64,000 nt of DNA, taken from contig JBMYQA010000001.1 of NCBI GenBank assembly GCA_049600855.1, forward strand, positions 1 to 64,000, in the 5' to 3' direction. A program made the position numbers and the translations under genes. Position 1 is the first letter of the stretch; each line of letters begins with the position of its first letter. This DNA comes from JBMYQA01 sp049600855. GTDB lineage: Bacteria; Bacteroidota; Bacteroidia; Cytophagales; Flammeovirgaceae. This document shows positions 20,423 through 30,408 of this stretch, piece after piece. The notes under the pieces are model-generated. The model was not told where the DNA came from, ran no database searches, and saw only the letters and a list, made by a program, of their open reading frames with translations.

Positions 20423-22135
20423 ATGAAGGATGATGAATTAAAAGCCATATTTCTCGCAGAAGCCTTATCGAGCTATGAGGAATTAAATCGGCTTTTTACA
20501 CAGTTGGAAAAAAATAACCGCGATCAAAGTGCGATTGAGGCAATTTTTCGAATTACCCATACACTTAAAGCAAATGCAGCGGCAATGGGCTATGATGCCA
20601 TCTCTGAGATTTCTCACATGTTGGAAGATATCTTCAGCATCATGAAATCTCAACAAATGGAGTTGACCGATCGGGTATTTAATGATTTATTTCGAGCAAA
20701 TGATAAACTAGGTGATTTAATTGAGGCAATTAAATCAGAAAAAAAAGTGCCGTACAAAGGACTCACCACAAAGTTGAGGGTCATTTTACGAAACTTAACG
20801 GAGCAAACGACTCAACCAGAAACGGAGCCACCAGCGTTGCTGCAAAAAGTAGATGAGCCAGAAGCGCACAAGGAAACTAAGGAAACCCAACCCAATGCCG
20901 CGGAGTTGGCATTTTCCGACTTTGTGCAAGTGCCCATCGAAAAGCTCGACCAGCTCTTGAATTTGGTGAGTGAATTGGCCATTGAACGCGATCGGCTACT
21001 TACAGCTAATCTGTTACAAGATAAAACGAATACCAAGCACCTACCCACTACCGATTACAGCTCCTTGTATCGCATTACTTCTGATTTACAGTATGCGGTC
21101 ATGTCTGTACGCTTAGTGAAAGTACATGTGCTATTTAATAAATTTCATCGCATTGTTCGAGATGTGGCCTCTTTTGAAAAAAAGAAAGTCGATCTGGTAT
21201 TGGAAGGGACCGATATTGAAATTGATCGGAATGTACTCCAAACCATTAGTGAGTCATTAATTCATTTGGTACGCAATGGGATTAGTCACGGATTAGAACA
21301 AGAAGAGGAGCGGAAGCAACAGCAAAAATCACCAGCAGGGGTGTTGACCTTGCGAGCGCGTAATGATAAAGATGCTGTGGCCATTGAAGTAATAGACGAT
21401 GGTCGAGGAATTGATGCACAGGTAATTAAACGAAAAGTATTAGAAAAGGGATTGGCTTCGGCTGAATACCTCGATATTCTTTCAGAGCGGGAGATCGTGC
21501 AATACATTTTTGCAGCTGGATTTAGCAGCAAAGATGAAGTAACAGAGGTATCAGGAAGGGGTGTGGGCATGGATGTCGTGAAACGCTCCATCGAATCGAT
21601 TGGTGGAGACATCCAAATTGATACGAAAGTAGGAAAAGGCACATCATTTACCTTATTGCTACCAGCTTCGATGGCAGTAAAAAAGGTATTACTGTTTGAA
21701 GTGGGGGAAAGTAGATTTGCCATTCCCCTGCTGTATATAGAATCGGTGATTTTGATGCGTAAAAAATCGGTACGTAAAGCAGGTAAAGGATTAATCGGAA
21801 CGTATGCAGATATCACACTCTCCATGATTTTTTTGCGAGACTTGTTTCAAATGGACAAGCAGGAAGAAGATGCCTATTTGTTTCAAAACAGCTTTGATGC
21901 ACTGCCTGATCAGGCACAATTTCATGTAGTGCTTATCAATATTGAAGGGAGAACTATTGGGTTAGTGGTAGATAAGCTGATGCAACAAAAGGAGATTATT
22001 GAAAAGCCATTGAAACAACCCATTGGGCATACGCAATTTATTAATGGAGCTTCGATATTAGGTGATGGAAATGTGTGCCTAATATTAGATGTTCCTGCTA
22101 TTGTTCGGCAATTATTTAAGAAAATTAGTAGCTAG
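20423..22135 (+). CDS. cheA: CheA histidine kinase
   Basis: 570 residues, compact. The P1 phosphotransfer domain is at about 1-110, with the phospho-accepting His46 in ITHTLKANAAAMGY. A poorly conserved linker (about 120-160) replaces the usual P2 CheY-binding domain. P3 dimerisation lies at about 165-250 (VPIEKLDQLLNLVSELAIER). The P4 ATPase follows at about 255-425, with HLVRNGISHGLE, DDGRGID, SGRGVGMDVVKRSIESIGG and KGTSFTLLLP. P5 is CheW-like, at about 430-565. It takes signals from the receptor and CheW and phosphorylates the two CheY proteins. The N-box reads NGISHG where NSxDHG is usual. Confidence 0.95.
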   Translation: MKDDELKAIFLAEALSSYEELNRLFTQLEKNNRDQSAIEAIFRITHTLKANAAAMGYDAISEISHMLEDIFSIMKSQQMELTDRVFNDLFRANDKLGDLIEAIKSEKKVPYKGLTTKLRVILRNLTEQTTQPETEPPALLQKVDEPEAHKETKETQPNAAELAFSDFVQVPIEKLDQLLNLVSELAIERDRLLTANLLQDKTNTKHLPTTDYSSLYRITSDLQYAVMSVRLVKVHVLFNKFHRIVRDVASFEKKKVDLVLEGTDIEIDRNVLQTISESLIHLVRNGISHGLEQEEERKQQQKSPAGVLTLRARNDKDAVAIEVIDDGRGIDAQVIKRKVLEKGLASAEYLDILSEREIVQYIFAAGFSSKDEVTEVSGRGVGMDVVKRSIESIGGDIQIDTKVGKGTSFTLLLPASMAVKKVLLFEVGESRFAIPLLYIESVILMRKKSVRKAGKGLIGTYADITLSMIFLRDLFQMDKQEEDAYLFQNSFDALPDQAQFHVVLINIEGRTIGLVVDKLMQQKEIIEKPLKQPIGHTQFINGASILGDGNVCLILDVPAIVRQLFKKISS

Positions 22136-22139
22136 TATT

Positions 22140-22790
22140 ATGATTTTAGGTTTGAATCAGGAAGAGTTTGAAGTAGCAAAAGAGCTGACAAATGTAGCAC
22201 TTGCCAACGCCACGGAGTCGTTTTCTAAGATGACAGGCGATAAATTTACCTTTCAAGATATCGAAGTTAACATCAATCACTTCCAACTTGATCCAAGCTT
22301 TGACTCATTAAAAGAGCCCCTGTACATCATGCTTACCGAGTATTTAGGAGATGTACTTGCGGATACCTTTCTGGTGATTAACCCCGAAAATGCCGAAAAA
22401 ATAGCCAGCATGCTTTATCCATCTCCCAATATTAATGAAGAACTGAAAAATGCGATTTTATTAGAAACAGATAATATTGTGGCTGCGGCTGTGGCTACAA
22501 AATATGCCGACTTCCTAAATCATTCCGTCACTGGCGATGTCCCAAAAATGGTTCGTAAGAGCCCTTCTGAGACGCAAAAATACATTAATGATAAATTAGA
22601 AAACGATCATACACATTTTTCGTTTATCACTAATTTTAAGTCAGAAGAACATCAACTGGAAGCGTATTTTATTTGTGCCTTTCGAGATTCATTCGGAAGT
22701 GCTGTAAAATCCATTGCCACCAAACAAGAAACGATCGACTTACTTGATGAGCAAGTAGGCTTTACCAAACAATACTTGAGAGATCGTTAA
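22140..22790 (+). CDS. CheC/CheX-like CheY phosphatase
   Basis: I chose the ATG at 22140, four bases after the cheA stop; the longer ORF begins inside cheA. It is 216 residues. Two ExxN active-site motifs of the CheC family are present: E15-L-T-N18 in AKELTNVALANATESF and E109-T-D-N112 in LLETDNIVAAAVATKY. The positions are close to those known for CheC. Such proteins remove phosphate from CheY-P. In a cluster with no CheZ this is the likely signal-termination enzyme for the two CheY proteins. Confidence 0.82.
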   Translation: MILGLNQEEFEVAKELTNVALANATESFSKMTGDKFTFQDIEVNINHFQLDPSFDSLKEPLYIMLTEYLGDVLADTFLVINPENAEKIASMLYPSPNINEELKNAILLETDNIVAAAVATKYADFLNHSVTGDVPKMVRKSPSETQKYINDKLENDHTHFSFITNFKSEEHQLEAYFICAFRDSFGSAVKSIATKQETIDLLDEQVGFTKQYLRDR

Positions 22791-22803
22791 AAAACTAGCT
22801 TAG

Positions 22804-22837
22804 TTTTTACAATTATCTGAGAAGCATCGTACCTTTG
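22804..22837 (+). promoter_or_regulatory. Candidate promoter for the small acidic protein
   Basis: TACCTTTG (22830-22837) matches TAnnTTTG exactly. A T-run at 22804-22808 sits at the -33 distance. The ATG of the next gene is 26 bases downstream. Confidence 0.65.
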
Positions 22838-22862
22838 CACCTGAATGTAAAAAAAATGTGTT

Positions 22863-23135
22863 ATGAGCAATATAGATGAAATTCCCGATGAAGCAGGAAA
22901 CGTGAATTGGGACAAGTTGGAGGGAAAAAAGTCAGATGATAAACCCAAAAAAAAGAAAGTAATTGATTTGGAAGAAGAAGTGCAGGAAGAAATGAAAAAC
23001 TTGACAGCAGATGAAAAATCAATGCTTTATCCCGATGAGTTTTTAGCAGATATCAATTTTATGCGCAAAGATTTAGGCGTTGGAGATTACGACATTTCTC
23101 ACCTAAAGGAAGATCCTAAAAAGGACGATGAATAA
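22863..23135 (+). CDS. Small charged protein of unknown function
   Basis: 90 residues, with no signal peptide or cysteine. It is strongly charged, with a Lys/Asp-rich stretch (GKKSDDKPKKKKVIDLEEEV) and an acidic C-terminus (KEDPKKDDE). It looks largely disordered or helical. It has its own promoter box upstream and a perfect terminator downstream, so it is a single-gene transcription unit, which supports it being real. I do not recognise the family. Confidence 0.75.
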   Translation: MSNIDEIPDEAGNVNWDKLEGKKSDDKPKKKKVIDLEEEVQEEMKNLTADEKSMLYPDEFLADINFMRKDLGVGDYDISHLKEDPKKDDE

Positions 23136-23145
23136 AAGCGAATTG

Positions 23146-23175
23146 AGGCAAACTTGTAACGAGTTTGCCTTTTTA
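23146..23175 (+). terminator. Rho-independent terminator
   Basis: A 9-bp perfect stem AGGCAAACT (23146-23154) / AGTTTGCCT (23162-23170), a 7-base loop, then TTTT. Confidence 0.9.
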
Positions 23176-23301
23176 ATTTTAATTTCACAAGGAATACGGA
23201 CTTGTTATTAGCGTTAGCGACAACGTCTGCTAAGAACTTTCAAATCAAGTAAATCTTCAGATTTGCCAAGTATCAAATTCAATGAATAAGGCCGTTTAGA
23301 T

Positions 23302-25194
23302 TTAATTTCTCAATAATAAAACCGTCCCTTTTTTGGTAAAGGAATTTCCAAACGTATCCGTTCCTTCAATAATATAGGTATAGACTCCCTGAGGTTGTTG
23401 GTTATTTTCAAAAGTTCCATCCCATCGATCATCTAAACTTTCAGACCTAAAAATTTTTACTCCCCAGCGATTATACACTTCAAGCTGAATGGATTGAATA
23501 AACTTACCATGCACTTCAAACTCATCATTTAGTCCATCATCATTAGGCGTAAACGCATCAGGAACGATGATCTCTAAAGCTTCTACAAACTCAATCACAT
23601 TTGAATAAACAACCTGCGCTGCGTTGTTCAGAGAAACGGCTTTTAAACGATATCGTTTTATTTGTTGGTCAGCAAAAGGCCCTGGATCAAGGTATTCAAG
23701 TTCATTAAAAGCTAAGGCCGGAAATGTTTCGGCTACCGATCCATCATCGTTGAGGGTTTCTAGTACAAACTCGTAGTCATTCCCAAAACCGACATAAGGA
23801 TGCCAGCGCAACTGGTTGTCAAAACCAATTTTTTCGCCCGATAAAATTAAGTTGCAAAAGGAAGTGGAGCTCGATTCATTTTCACAGGCATCTTTTACCG
23901 ATAATTGATAACAAATGGTATCGGTTGTTGGGTCAGCCGCGCTATCAATCCATGCTCCCGTTTGGGAAAGTACATTGATGGTATCGGTTGTATTCCTCCA
24001 TGTTCTGAACAGTAACAAACTCGCGATCTCTTCGCCTTCGCTTAAACTCCAAGAAACTACAAGTTGTCCATTGACTACAGATGGGAGCAAACTTTCAACC
24101 GTAATGGGTTGTTGAGTACCTATGGCAACTACGTTTCCTAAATCGAGTGTATCGGTACGGTTGCCACTCAAAGACACCACCAATTGATAGTGATAAGACT
24201 GTCCACAAAAGATGTTCATGTCATCGTACCTAATTGCAGTGTTCGCAGGACTGGTAAGCAATACATCATCTCTAAAAATCTGATAACTCACCAAGTCTAA
24301 CGCTTCATATGACTCCCAGCGAATCACATTGGCATCTCCTTCCGCGTTGGCAGATGCCGTTAATAGCGGAAGTTCCGCAGAGTATACGGTATTTCCTCCG
24401 CATGGGTTGAGGGCTCCGATGCGATAAGTATAGGCAGCCGTTAAAGACTTTCCTGATAGCATCAAACTGTTTGTTCCATCACTCAATGCTGCAACTTGTT
24501 GGAATGCGCCACTCCCTTCTTGTTCTTCTAAAATGTAATGGACATTTGCGGGAAGTTCATAGTATAAGGTAATGTCGCCTGCTTGGGTTCGTTTAGAAGC
24601 GGATAAGGTTGCTGGTGGAATGTCGGCACTAGCTGTAATTCTAATTTCCACATTTCCACAAGCATCAGGACTAGCATTAAAAAATCCTTCTGCCAATACA
24701 GTATAATCACCCGCCGCAGCATATTGATGGATCATCGTCTCATTAGGTTGTAAGGTCAGAACTGTACCATCACCCATATTCACCCGAATAGCATCGTAAA
24801 CGGTATCTGTTGTTTGAACAAAAGCTTGGTTATTTTCACAGATCAATACTTCAATGGATGGCGCTACAGGTTTACATACCCGAATGATATTTGAAAAGAC
24901 AGAATCCAGTGCTCCACCGCCAGTATTCGAGCCAATTTCTTGAAAAATGGAATAATGTTGGCACACGGAATCTGGATTCGTGACGGTATACGTGTAGGTA
25001 GTATCACTTGTGGGACTAGAAGATGAGGGATATTCAAAAATGTAGTTTGCAGGTGAACCAGAGCAGTTGGTTAAGGTGATTGATAAGGGTTCACAACCAC
25101 TGGTTTTATCCAATTGAATGCATGGTTGTGCCCATAGGTTAGCGACTGAAAAAAATACCATTAGAAAAAAAAACAATGATTTGAACATTGTCAT
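23302..25194 (-). CDS. Secreted multi-domain protein with CHU_C (gliding-associated, type IX) C-terminus
   Basis: I placed the start at 25194 (MTMFKSLFFFLMVFFSVANL...), which gives a clean signal peptide ending LWAQ; the longest ORF adds 15 residues. The protein is about 630 residues. It has beta-sandwich, PKD- or fibronectin-like modules in the middle (VIRWESYEALDLVSYQIFRD, LQVNIRV-type strands, many Tyr/Val repeats). The C-terminus FTPNDDGLNDEFEVHG, LEVYNRWGVKIFRS, DDRWDGTFENNQQPQGVYTY is the CHU_C type B sorting domain that sends proteins through the type IX system. The ligand is unknown. Confidence 0.88.
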   Translation of the reverse strand: MTMFKSLFFFLMVFFSVANLWAQPCIQLDKTSGCEPLSITLTNCSGSPANYIFEYPSSSSPTSDTTYTYTVTNPDSVCQHYSIFQEIGSNTGGGALDSVFSNIIRVCKPVAPSIEVLICENNQAFVQTTDTVYDAIRVNMGDGTVLTLQPNETMIHQYAAAGDYTVLAEGFFNASPDACGNVEIRITASADIPPATLSASKRTQAGDITLYYELPANVHYILEEQEGSGAFQQVAALSDGTNSLMLSGKSLTAAYTYRIGALNPCGGNTVYSAELPLLTASANAEGDANVIRWESYEALDLVSYQIFRDDVLLTSPANTAIRYDDMNIFCGQSYHYQLVVSLSGNRTDTLDLGNVVAIGTQQPITVESLLPSVVNGQLVVSWSLSEGEEIASLLLFRTWRNTTDTINVLSQTGAWIDSAADPTTDTICYQLSVKDACENESSSTSFCNLILSGEKIGFDNQLRWHPYVGFGNDYEFVLETLNDDGSVAETFPALAFNELEYLDPGPFADQQIKRYRLKAVSLNNAAQVVYSNVIEFVEALEIIVPDAFTPNDDGLNDEFEVHGKFIQSIQLEVYNRWGVKIFRSESLDDRWDGTFENNQQPQGVYTYIIEGTDTFGNSFTKKGTVLLLRN

Positions 25195-25273
25195 TTTTCT
25201 GTTAACTACTAAATATTTTATCCTAAAATCCATGATCAAAAAGCTGCTCTCTATAGGATTAACGTAAGCTACA

Positions 25274-25307
25274 TTAAAAAGTGTTCTTTATCCAGCGCAC
25301 TTTTTAA
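25274..25307. repeat. Perfect 10-bp inverted repeat upstream of the CHU_C gene
   Basis: TTAAAAAGTG (25274-25283) and CACTTTTTAA (25298-25307) around a 14-base spacer. It is about 80 bases before the CHU_C protein start, so it could be an operator or a leader hairpin. Confidence 0.5.
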
Positions 25308-25426
25308 AATAATTATCTTACCATTTAGACAATCATCACGCCAGATATGCCGAATCGTAAAAATACCATAATTGTGCTTTCGCGAAAACGGATAAAGAAA
25401 TGAGCGAAATAAAGTAGATAAGTGAC

Positions 25427-25448
25427 TCGCTATTTGCGTTAATAGCGA
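25427..25448. repeat. 8-bp perfect inverted repeat
   Basis: TCGCTATT (25427-25434), loop TGCGTT, AATAGCGA (25441-25448). It lies in the 378-base gap between the CHU_C gene and tRNA-Ala. The function is unknown, and it may be an operator. Confidence 0.4.
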
Positions 25449-25554
25449 AAACCATGTATTTTAGATAAACTCCTGAAAAGGAATACGATACATGATTTAT
25501 TTTAGGTTAAAACGCATTTTTTTATAAATTTCTTTTATCTTAGGTGAAAAGCCC

Positions 25555-25562
25555 TATTTTTG
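25555..25562 (+). promoter_or_regulatory. -7 box of the tRNA-Ala promoter
   Basis: TATTTTTG matches TAnnTTTG exactly and ends 10 bases before the mature tRNA start. Confidence 0.65.
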
Positions 25563-25569
25563 TGCTGCT

Positions 25570-25646
<77 letters not shown>

Positions 25647-25654
25647 CAATATAA

Positions 25655-25706
25655 AAAAGCCCTAGGGTTTCAGCACGTAATTCAGCTGTTATTCTAGGGC
25701 TTTTAA
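25655..25706 (+). terminator. Terminator after tRNA-Ala
   Basis: AAAAGCCCTAG (25655-25665) pairs with CTAGGGCTTTT (25694-25704). The spacer holds a smaller CAGC/GCTG hairpin. Confidence 0.75.
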
Positions 25707-25750
25707 TATGCGCCTTCATCCTTCAATCAACCAAATCCTCGCATAAAGCA

Positions 25751-27196
25751 ATGGCGAAACTTAAACATATTATCAAACAACTTTCTGAGGAAGATTTCAG
25801 ATCTATACATGACCAACTCATTGATAGCAATGCCGACAAATCTGCATACCTATTAAAATCTATGAGAGAAAAGCGCATTTCTGATGCTAAAATCATGGAA
25901 GAGTTGGAAGTTAATACTAATGCTTATTACACGCTTCGTTCTCGCCTAAATCAAAAAATAGAAGATTACTTGCTTCAACAGATGGAAAGCCCGCGGACGG
26001 ATTTGTTGAAAAAAGTAGCAAACATCAATGAAACGGTTTTTACGAAAAAACGAGCCATTACCGTAGCTACACTCAAAAAATTGGAAAAAGAATTGAAAGA
26101 CTATGACCTTTCCAATGAGTTGACCATTGTCTATAAAACGCTTAAAAAACTTCATGTAAATACCGAAGAGCATTTTTCTTATTCTAAGCTTTACAATGAG
26201 CATGTGGCTTACATGCTTGCTATGGATAAAGCGGAGGATTTACTTGCCGAATATTTTAAAAAGTTTGGTTATTATTCATTAACGGGTGATGAAGTTGATC
26301 GGTTGGGATTAACGCTTTTACAGCGTGAGGTTGATAATGTCTGTAATTTGTATCAATCGCATCGTTTGTACATCTACCAAAGCTGCTTGAATGTATTTCA
26401 TCGCTTATTTGTAGATCCTGAAATGAGCACAGAGGGGCAAGAGCCCATTGAGGATATTCTGAAGAAAGCGCAGCAAATTTTTGATATCTATTACCTCGAT
26501 GCCATTTACTATCATTTACAAGTGGTATTTGAGTTTTTAAATCTATTGTATTACGATCATTTTAAAGTATTCAGAAAGGCAGAAGAGTATTATAGCAGCG
26601 TGAATGAAAAAGCGGGGTTGTTGCTTTCGAACTTTAGCCTATATACGTATCCTGCTACGTTGCTCCACACGAAACTGGAACGCCACTTACGATTGGGTAC
26701 AGAAGGAGAGTTATTTGAGGAAAATGAGGCTTTATTTGATGATTTTGAAAGTGACATCAATGATGTGCCAAAGCATTTGAATTATGTGATGTATCGTGCC
26801 ATTTGTTGTTATTATGGCGGAAAGTTTAATGAAGCGGCAAAGTGGATTAATAATTTGTTGAATGATGTGAGTATGAGGCGCTTCCCAAATGCCGTACTCG
26901 AAATCAAGTCGATTTTGGCGCTACAATATTGCTGCATGCACGATTTTGATTTATTCAATCAATTAGTGAATAGTGTGCAACGGCAAATTCGAATTTTGGG
27001 TAAAGAGAACTGTGAGGATATTGTGATTTTCATTAAAATGCTGAAAATTTCGATTAGCCCAGCAAAACGCGATAAATCGAATAAAATCCGCGCCCTCATC
27101 AATAAATACAAAAATATCGAGCAATCTCGCTTATTTAGCCCGACACGCTTCATTCGTATGGATGATCGTTTTGTGGATTTATTGGGAGATGATTAA
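25751..27196 (+). CDS. Conserved cytoplasmic helical protein of unknown function
   Basis: 481 residues with no signal peptide or membrane segment, and helical throughout. The N-terminus (LKHIIKQLSEEDFRSIHDQL, SAYLLKSMREKRISDAKIM) recalls a DNA-binding or scaffold-like N-terminus found in Bacteroidota proteins of this size; the rest has TPR-like helical pairs (for example the KAEEYYSSVNEKAGLLLSNF stretch). I do not know its function. It follows tRNA-Ala, is in front of a bidirectional terminator, and converges on metG. Confidence 0.8.
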   Translation: MAKLKHIIKQLSEEDFRSIHDQLIDSNADKSAYLLKSMREKRISDAKIMEELEVNTNAYYTLRSRLNQKIEDYLLQQMESPRTDLLKKVANINETVFTKKRAITVATLKKLEKELKDYDLSNELTIVYKTLKKLHVNTEEHFSYSKLYNEHVAYMLAMDKAEDLLAEYFKKFGYYSLTGDEVDRLGLTLLQREVDNVCNLYQSHRLYIYQSCLNVFHRLFVDPEMSTEGQEPIEDILKKAQQIFDIYYLDAIYYHLQVVFEFLNLLYYDHFKVFRKAEEYYSSVNEKAGLLLSNFSLYTYPATLLHTKLERHLRLGTEGELFEENEALFDDFESDINDVPKHLNYVMYRAICCYYGGKFNEAAKWINNLLNDVSMRRFPNAVLEIKSILALQYCCMHDFDLFNQLVNSVQRQIRILGKENCEDIVIFIKMLKISISPAKRDKSNKIRALINKYKNIEQSRLFSPTRFIRMDDRFVDLLGDD

Positions 27197-27225
27197 GCTG
27201 TAATGCTACTTAGCGACAAGACAAA

Positions 27226-27260
27226 AAATGGGATGTTTCCAATGAAGCATCCCATTTCTT
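27226..27260. terminator. Bidirectional terminator between the 25751 gene and metG
   Basis: A perfect 10-bp stem AAATGGGATG (27226-27235) / CATCCCATTT (27248-27257), with A-rich and T-rich flanks so it can serve both converging genes. Confidence 0.85.
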
Positions 27261-27279
27261 ATAAATGATAGCGAGTAAA

Positions 27280-29346
27280 TTACCTGACGGTACTTCCATT
27301 TTCAATTTTACGTTCGGGAGAAATGAACGATAGTGAACCGTCTCGATCCTCCGCCATCAAAATCATGCCTTCTGATGCAATGCCTTTAATGGTACGGGGA
27401 GCCAAGTTAACCAATAAACTGACTTGCTTACCAACTACTTCTTCGGGTTTATAATATTCGGCAATTCCACTCACAATGGTGCGGGTATCTACTCCTGTAT
27501 CTACCGTTAACTTCAGTAGCTTTTTTGTCTTCTTAACCTTTTCTGCATGCAAGATTGTGCCTACACGAATATCCATTTTAGTGAAGGCATCAAAACTGGT
27601 TTCCTCCTTCACAGGTTCTGCAGGAACAGCCGCAAGTTTCGATTTCTCAAGCTTTTTGAGCTGTTCTTCCACTACGCTATCTTCTACTTTTTGGAACAAC
27701 AGTTCGGATTTATTAAGTCGATCATAAGGATAAAGTAAATCCATACTGCCTGCTTTATCCCAAGATAGATTTCGTAATCCAAGCATGTGCTCCATCTTTT
27801 CTGATGTTTTAGGCAGAAAAGGTCGACAAAGAATCGTTAGGTTAGCAGCAATTTGTAATGCAATATTCAAGATGGTTCCTGTTAATTGTCTATCTTCTTT
27901 TACCAATTTCCATGGAGCCATATCCGCAAGGTACTTATCTCCTAAACTTGCTAGATTAATTACTTCCTGTTGAGCTTCTTTGAACTTGTATTGCATAATC
28001 AACTCCTCAATCTTTTTCGGATATTCAGCAACACGTTCAAAAATTTCCTTATCATAACCCGCCAATTCGCCGCGAACAGGTACATCTCCATTGTAGTGCT
28101 TGTTAGTCATCACCATTGCTCGGTTGAAAAAATTCCCCAACTTAGCAACTAACTCATTATTGATTCGAATTTGGTATTGTGACCACGTAAATTCAGAATC
28201 CTTATTTTCTGGTGCGAGGCTGGTGAGCACATAACGCAGCTCATCTTGCTTGTTCGGAAAATCTTCCAAGTACTCATGTAACCATACTGCCCAGTTTTTG
28301 GAAGTAGAGATTTTGCGTCCTTCCAAATTCATGAACTCATTGGCTGGTACATTGTCAGGAAGTATATAATCCCCATGCGTTTTGAGAATGATGGGGAAAA
28401 TGATGCAGTGGAAAACGATATTGTCTTTGCCAATGAAGTGAATCAATTTAGAATCTTCATCTTGCCAATACGGTTTCCAATCTTTTCCTTGTTCTTGTGC
28501 CCATGCTTTGGTGGCAGAAATGTATCCGATAGGTGCATCTAACCAAACATACAATACCTTTCCATCAGCATCTTTTAAAGGCACCTTCACGCCCCAATCC
28601 AAATCACGCGTCATGGAACGCGCTGCCAAACCGCCATCTACCCAAGACATGCACTGTCCTAAGACATGTTTTTTCCATTCCTTTGGATTGTGATGTTGTT
28701 TGCCTTCTAAGATTCCTTCCCCAATCCACTCTTTTACCCAAGCTTCGTGATCTTGCATCGGCAAATACCAGTGCTTGGTTTTTTTCAGGACAGGTTTACT
28801 GCCGCTTAGGGTTGATTTCGGATCAATTAAATCGGTAGGGCTTAAAGAGGAACCACACTTTTCACACTGATCGCCGTAAGCCTCATCGTGGCCACATTTA
28901 GGACAAGTTCCTTTAATGTATCGATCGGCCAAAAACTGTTGTGCTTCTTCATCAAAATATTGCTCTGATTCTTTTACCTCAAACTTGCCGAGTTCGTGCA
29001 ACTTTGAGAAAAACGATTGAGCAGTTTCGTGATGCGTTTTTTCAGAAGTACGGTGATAGATGTCGAAAGAGATGCCAAAGTTCTCAAACGTATTTTTGAT
29101 GAGTTTATGGTACTTATCAATGATTTGCTTAGGGCTAATATTTTCTTTTTTAGCACGCAACGTAATGGCAGCACCATGTTCGTCACTTCCACAGATGTAC
29201 ACCACATCTTTTCCTTTCATACGTAAGTAACGCACAAAAATATCTGAAGGCAGGTAGGCTCCTGCAATATGTCCAATGTGTAAAGGCCCATTTGCGTAAG
29301 GCAAAGCGGCTGTTACTGTATATCTTTTCACTTCTTTTCCTTCCAT
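27280..29346 (-). CDS. metG: Methionyl-tRNA synthetase
   Basis: 688 residues, the size of the long bacterial form. It charges tRNA-Met in the cytoplasm. The HIGH motif is HIGH at 23-26 in [20 protein letters not shown]. The zinc-binding knuckle is [18 protein letters not shown]. The KMSKS loop reads KISTS in [13 protein letters not shown], a common variant. The C-terminal domain from about 583 ([20 protein letters not shown]) is the EMAPII-like tRNA-binding domain, which also mediates dimerisation. The gene has an upstream TAnnTTTG box and ends near a terminator shared with the facing gene. Confidence 0.98.
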   Translation of the reverse strand: MEGKEVKRYTVTAALPYANGPLHIGHIAGAYLPSDIFVRYLRMKGKDVVYICGSDEHGAAITLRAKKENISPKQIIDKYHKLIKNTFENFGISFDIYHRTSEKTHHETAQSFFSKLHELGKFEVKESEQYFDEEAQQFLADRYIKGTCPKCGHDEAYGDQCEKCGSSLSPTDLIDPKSTLSGSKPVLKKTKHWYLPMQDHEAWVKEWIGEGILEGKQHHNPKEWKKHVLGQCMSWVDGGLAARSMTRDLDWGVKVPLKDADGKVLYVWLDAPIGYISATKAWAQEQGKDWKPYWQDEDSKLIHFIGKDNIVFHCIIFPIILKTHGDYILPDNVPANEFMNLEGRKISTSKNWAVWLHEYLEDFPNKQDELRYVLTSLAPENKDSEFTWSQYQIRINNELVAKLGNFFNRAMVMTNKHYNGDVPVRGELAGYDKEIFERVAEYPKKIEELIMQYKFKEAQQEVINLASLGDKYLADMAPWKLVKEDRQLTGTILNIALQIAANLTILCRPFLPKTSEKMEHMLGLRNLSWDKAGSMDLLYPYDRLNKSELLFQKVEDSVVEEQLKKLEKSKLAAVPAEPVKEETSFDAFTKMDIRVGTILHAEKVKKTKKLLKLTVDTGVDTRTIVSGIAEYYKPEEVVGKQVSLLVNLAPRTIKGIASEGMILMAEDRDGSLSFISPERKIENGSTVR

Positions 29347-29453
29347 GCTGTTGTCTCTCGCTTTTTTCGGTCAACGCGTAATTGGCTCCTTTTGATATCC
29401 CATCCAAGTAAAAAACTCCCTTCCAATCCATTTGGAGCACTAATTTAAGTGTG

Positions 29454-29461
29454 CAAAGTTA
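29454..29461 (-). promoter_or_regulatory. Candidate -7 box of the metG promoter
   Basis: On the minus strand this reads TAACTTTG, an exact TAnnTTTG match. It is about 108 bases ahead of the metG start. I see no convincing -33 box. Confidence 0.45.
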
Positions 29462-29643
29462 GGAATTTTTTATAGGGAAGGAAATATGTCTCTTGCTATT
29501 TTGAAGCGCGCATCCTTTGAGGATTGATTTAATCAAAAAATGGTATTTTTTCGATGTAATATTAGCTTATTGGAGGATAGGAGTAGTAGAAATATGATAT
29601 TCTACATAACTCCAACTCTTCGAAGAAGTGCCCTTTGAAATCA

Positions 29644-30408
29644 TCACCCAAACTCGCCACTCACATACTTTTGAGCTAGCTCATGTTGGGGGTTGGTGAA
29701 AAACTGATGCGTTTCGGTAAATTCGATGAGATCACCCAGATAGAGCATGGCAATTTTATCGGCAATCCGTTGAGCCTGTTGCATATTGTGCGTGACAATA
29801 ATAATAGTGAAGTCCTTTTTAAGTTTTAGCGTCAACTCTTCAATTCTCTGCGTGGCAATTGGGTCCAAAGCAGAGGTGGGTTCGTCCATTAGGATGACTT
29901 CTGGTTTAATAGCAATACAGCGGGCAATGCACAAACGTTGTTGTTGCCCTCCAGAAAGTGATAAAGCAGGTTGATGGAGCTTGTCTTTCACTTCTTCCCA
30001 CAAAAAAGCATCCTTCAAGCTTTCCTCTACACGCGCTTGAATTTGATGCTTGTTGTGTATGCCATTTACCCTTAACCCAAAAGCGACATTATCAAAAATG
30101 GATTTTGGGAACGGGTTGGGCTTTTGAAACACCATTCCGATGCGGGTACGGATATCATTTACATCTGCTTTCGAGTTGTAAATGTTGTCATTGTCCAATT
30201 TAATGTGGCCTGTTATAGAAACATCACTTTGCAAATCATGCATGCGATTCATACAGCGTAAGAGTGTAGATTTTCCACAACCTGACGGACCAATTAACGC
30301 TACGATAGAGTTGGACTTTACATCAAAGCTGATTTCTCTCAACACCTGTTTATTCCCAAAGGAAAGCGAAATATTTTCTACTGTTATTTTAGTCATGTTA
30401 CCATGCAT
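29644..30408 (-). CDS. pstB: Phosphate ABC transporter ATP-binding protein
   Basis: 254 residues, the usual size. It hydrolyses ATP to drive phosphate import through PstA/PstC. The Walker A motif is GPSGCGKST, the signature is LSLSGGQQQRLCIARCIAI, Walker B is VILMDEPTSALD, and the switch His is in IIIVTHNMQQA. The chosen start at 30408 overlaps the pstA stop by one base (TAATG coupling); a second in-frame ATG at 30396 is also possible. It is the last gene of a pstSCAB operon with no phoU after it. Confidence 0.97.
   Translation of the reverse strand: MHGNMTKITVENISLSFGNKQVLREISFDVKSNSIVALIGPSGCGKSTLLRCMNRMHDLQSDVSITGHIKLDNDNIYNSKADVNDIRTRIGMVFQKPNPFPKSIFDNVAFGLRVNGIHNKHQIQARVEESLKDAFLWEEVKDKLHQPALSLSGGQQQRLCIARCIAIKPEVILMDEPTSALDPIATQRIEELTLKLKKDFTIIIVTHNMQQAQRIADKIAMLYLGDLIEFTETHQFFTNPQHELAQKYVSGEFG

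Noticed and set aside
29183..29440. 85-codon minus-strand ORF overlapping the start of metG
   Set aside because: It overlaps the metG start in another frame and its sequence is a frame-shifted read of the same region.
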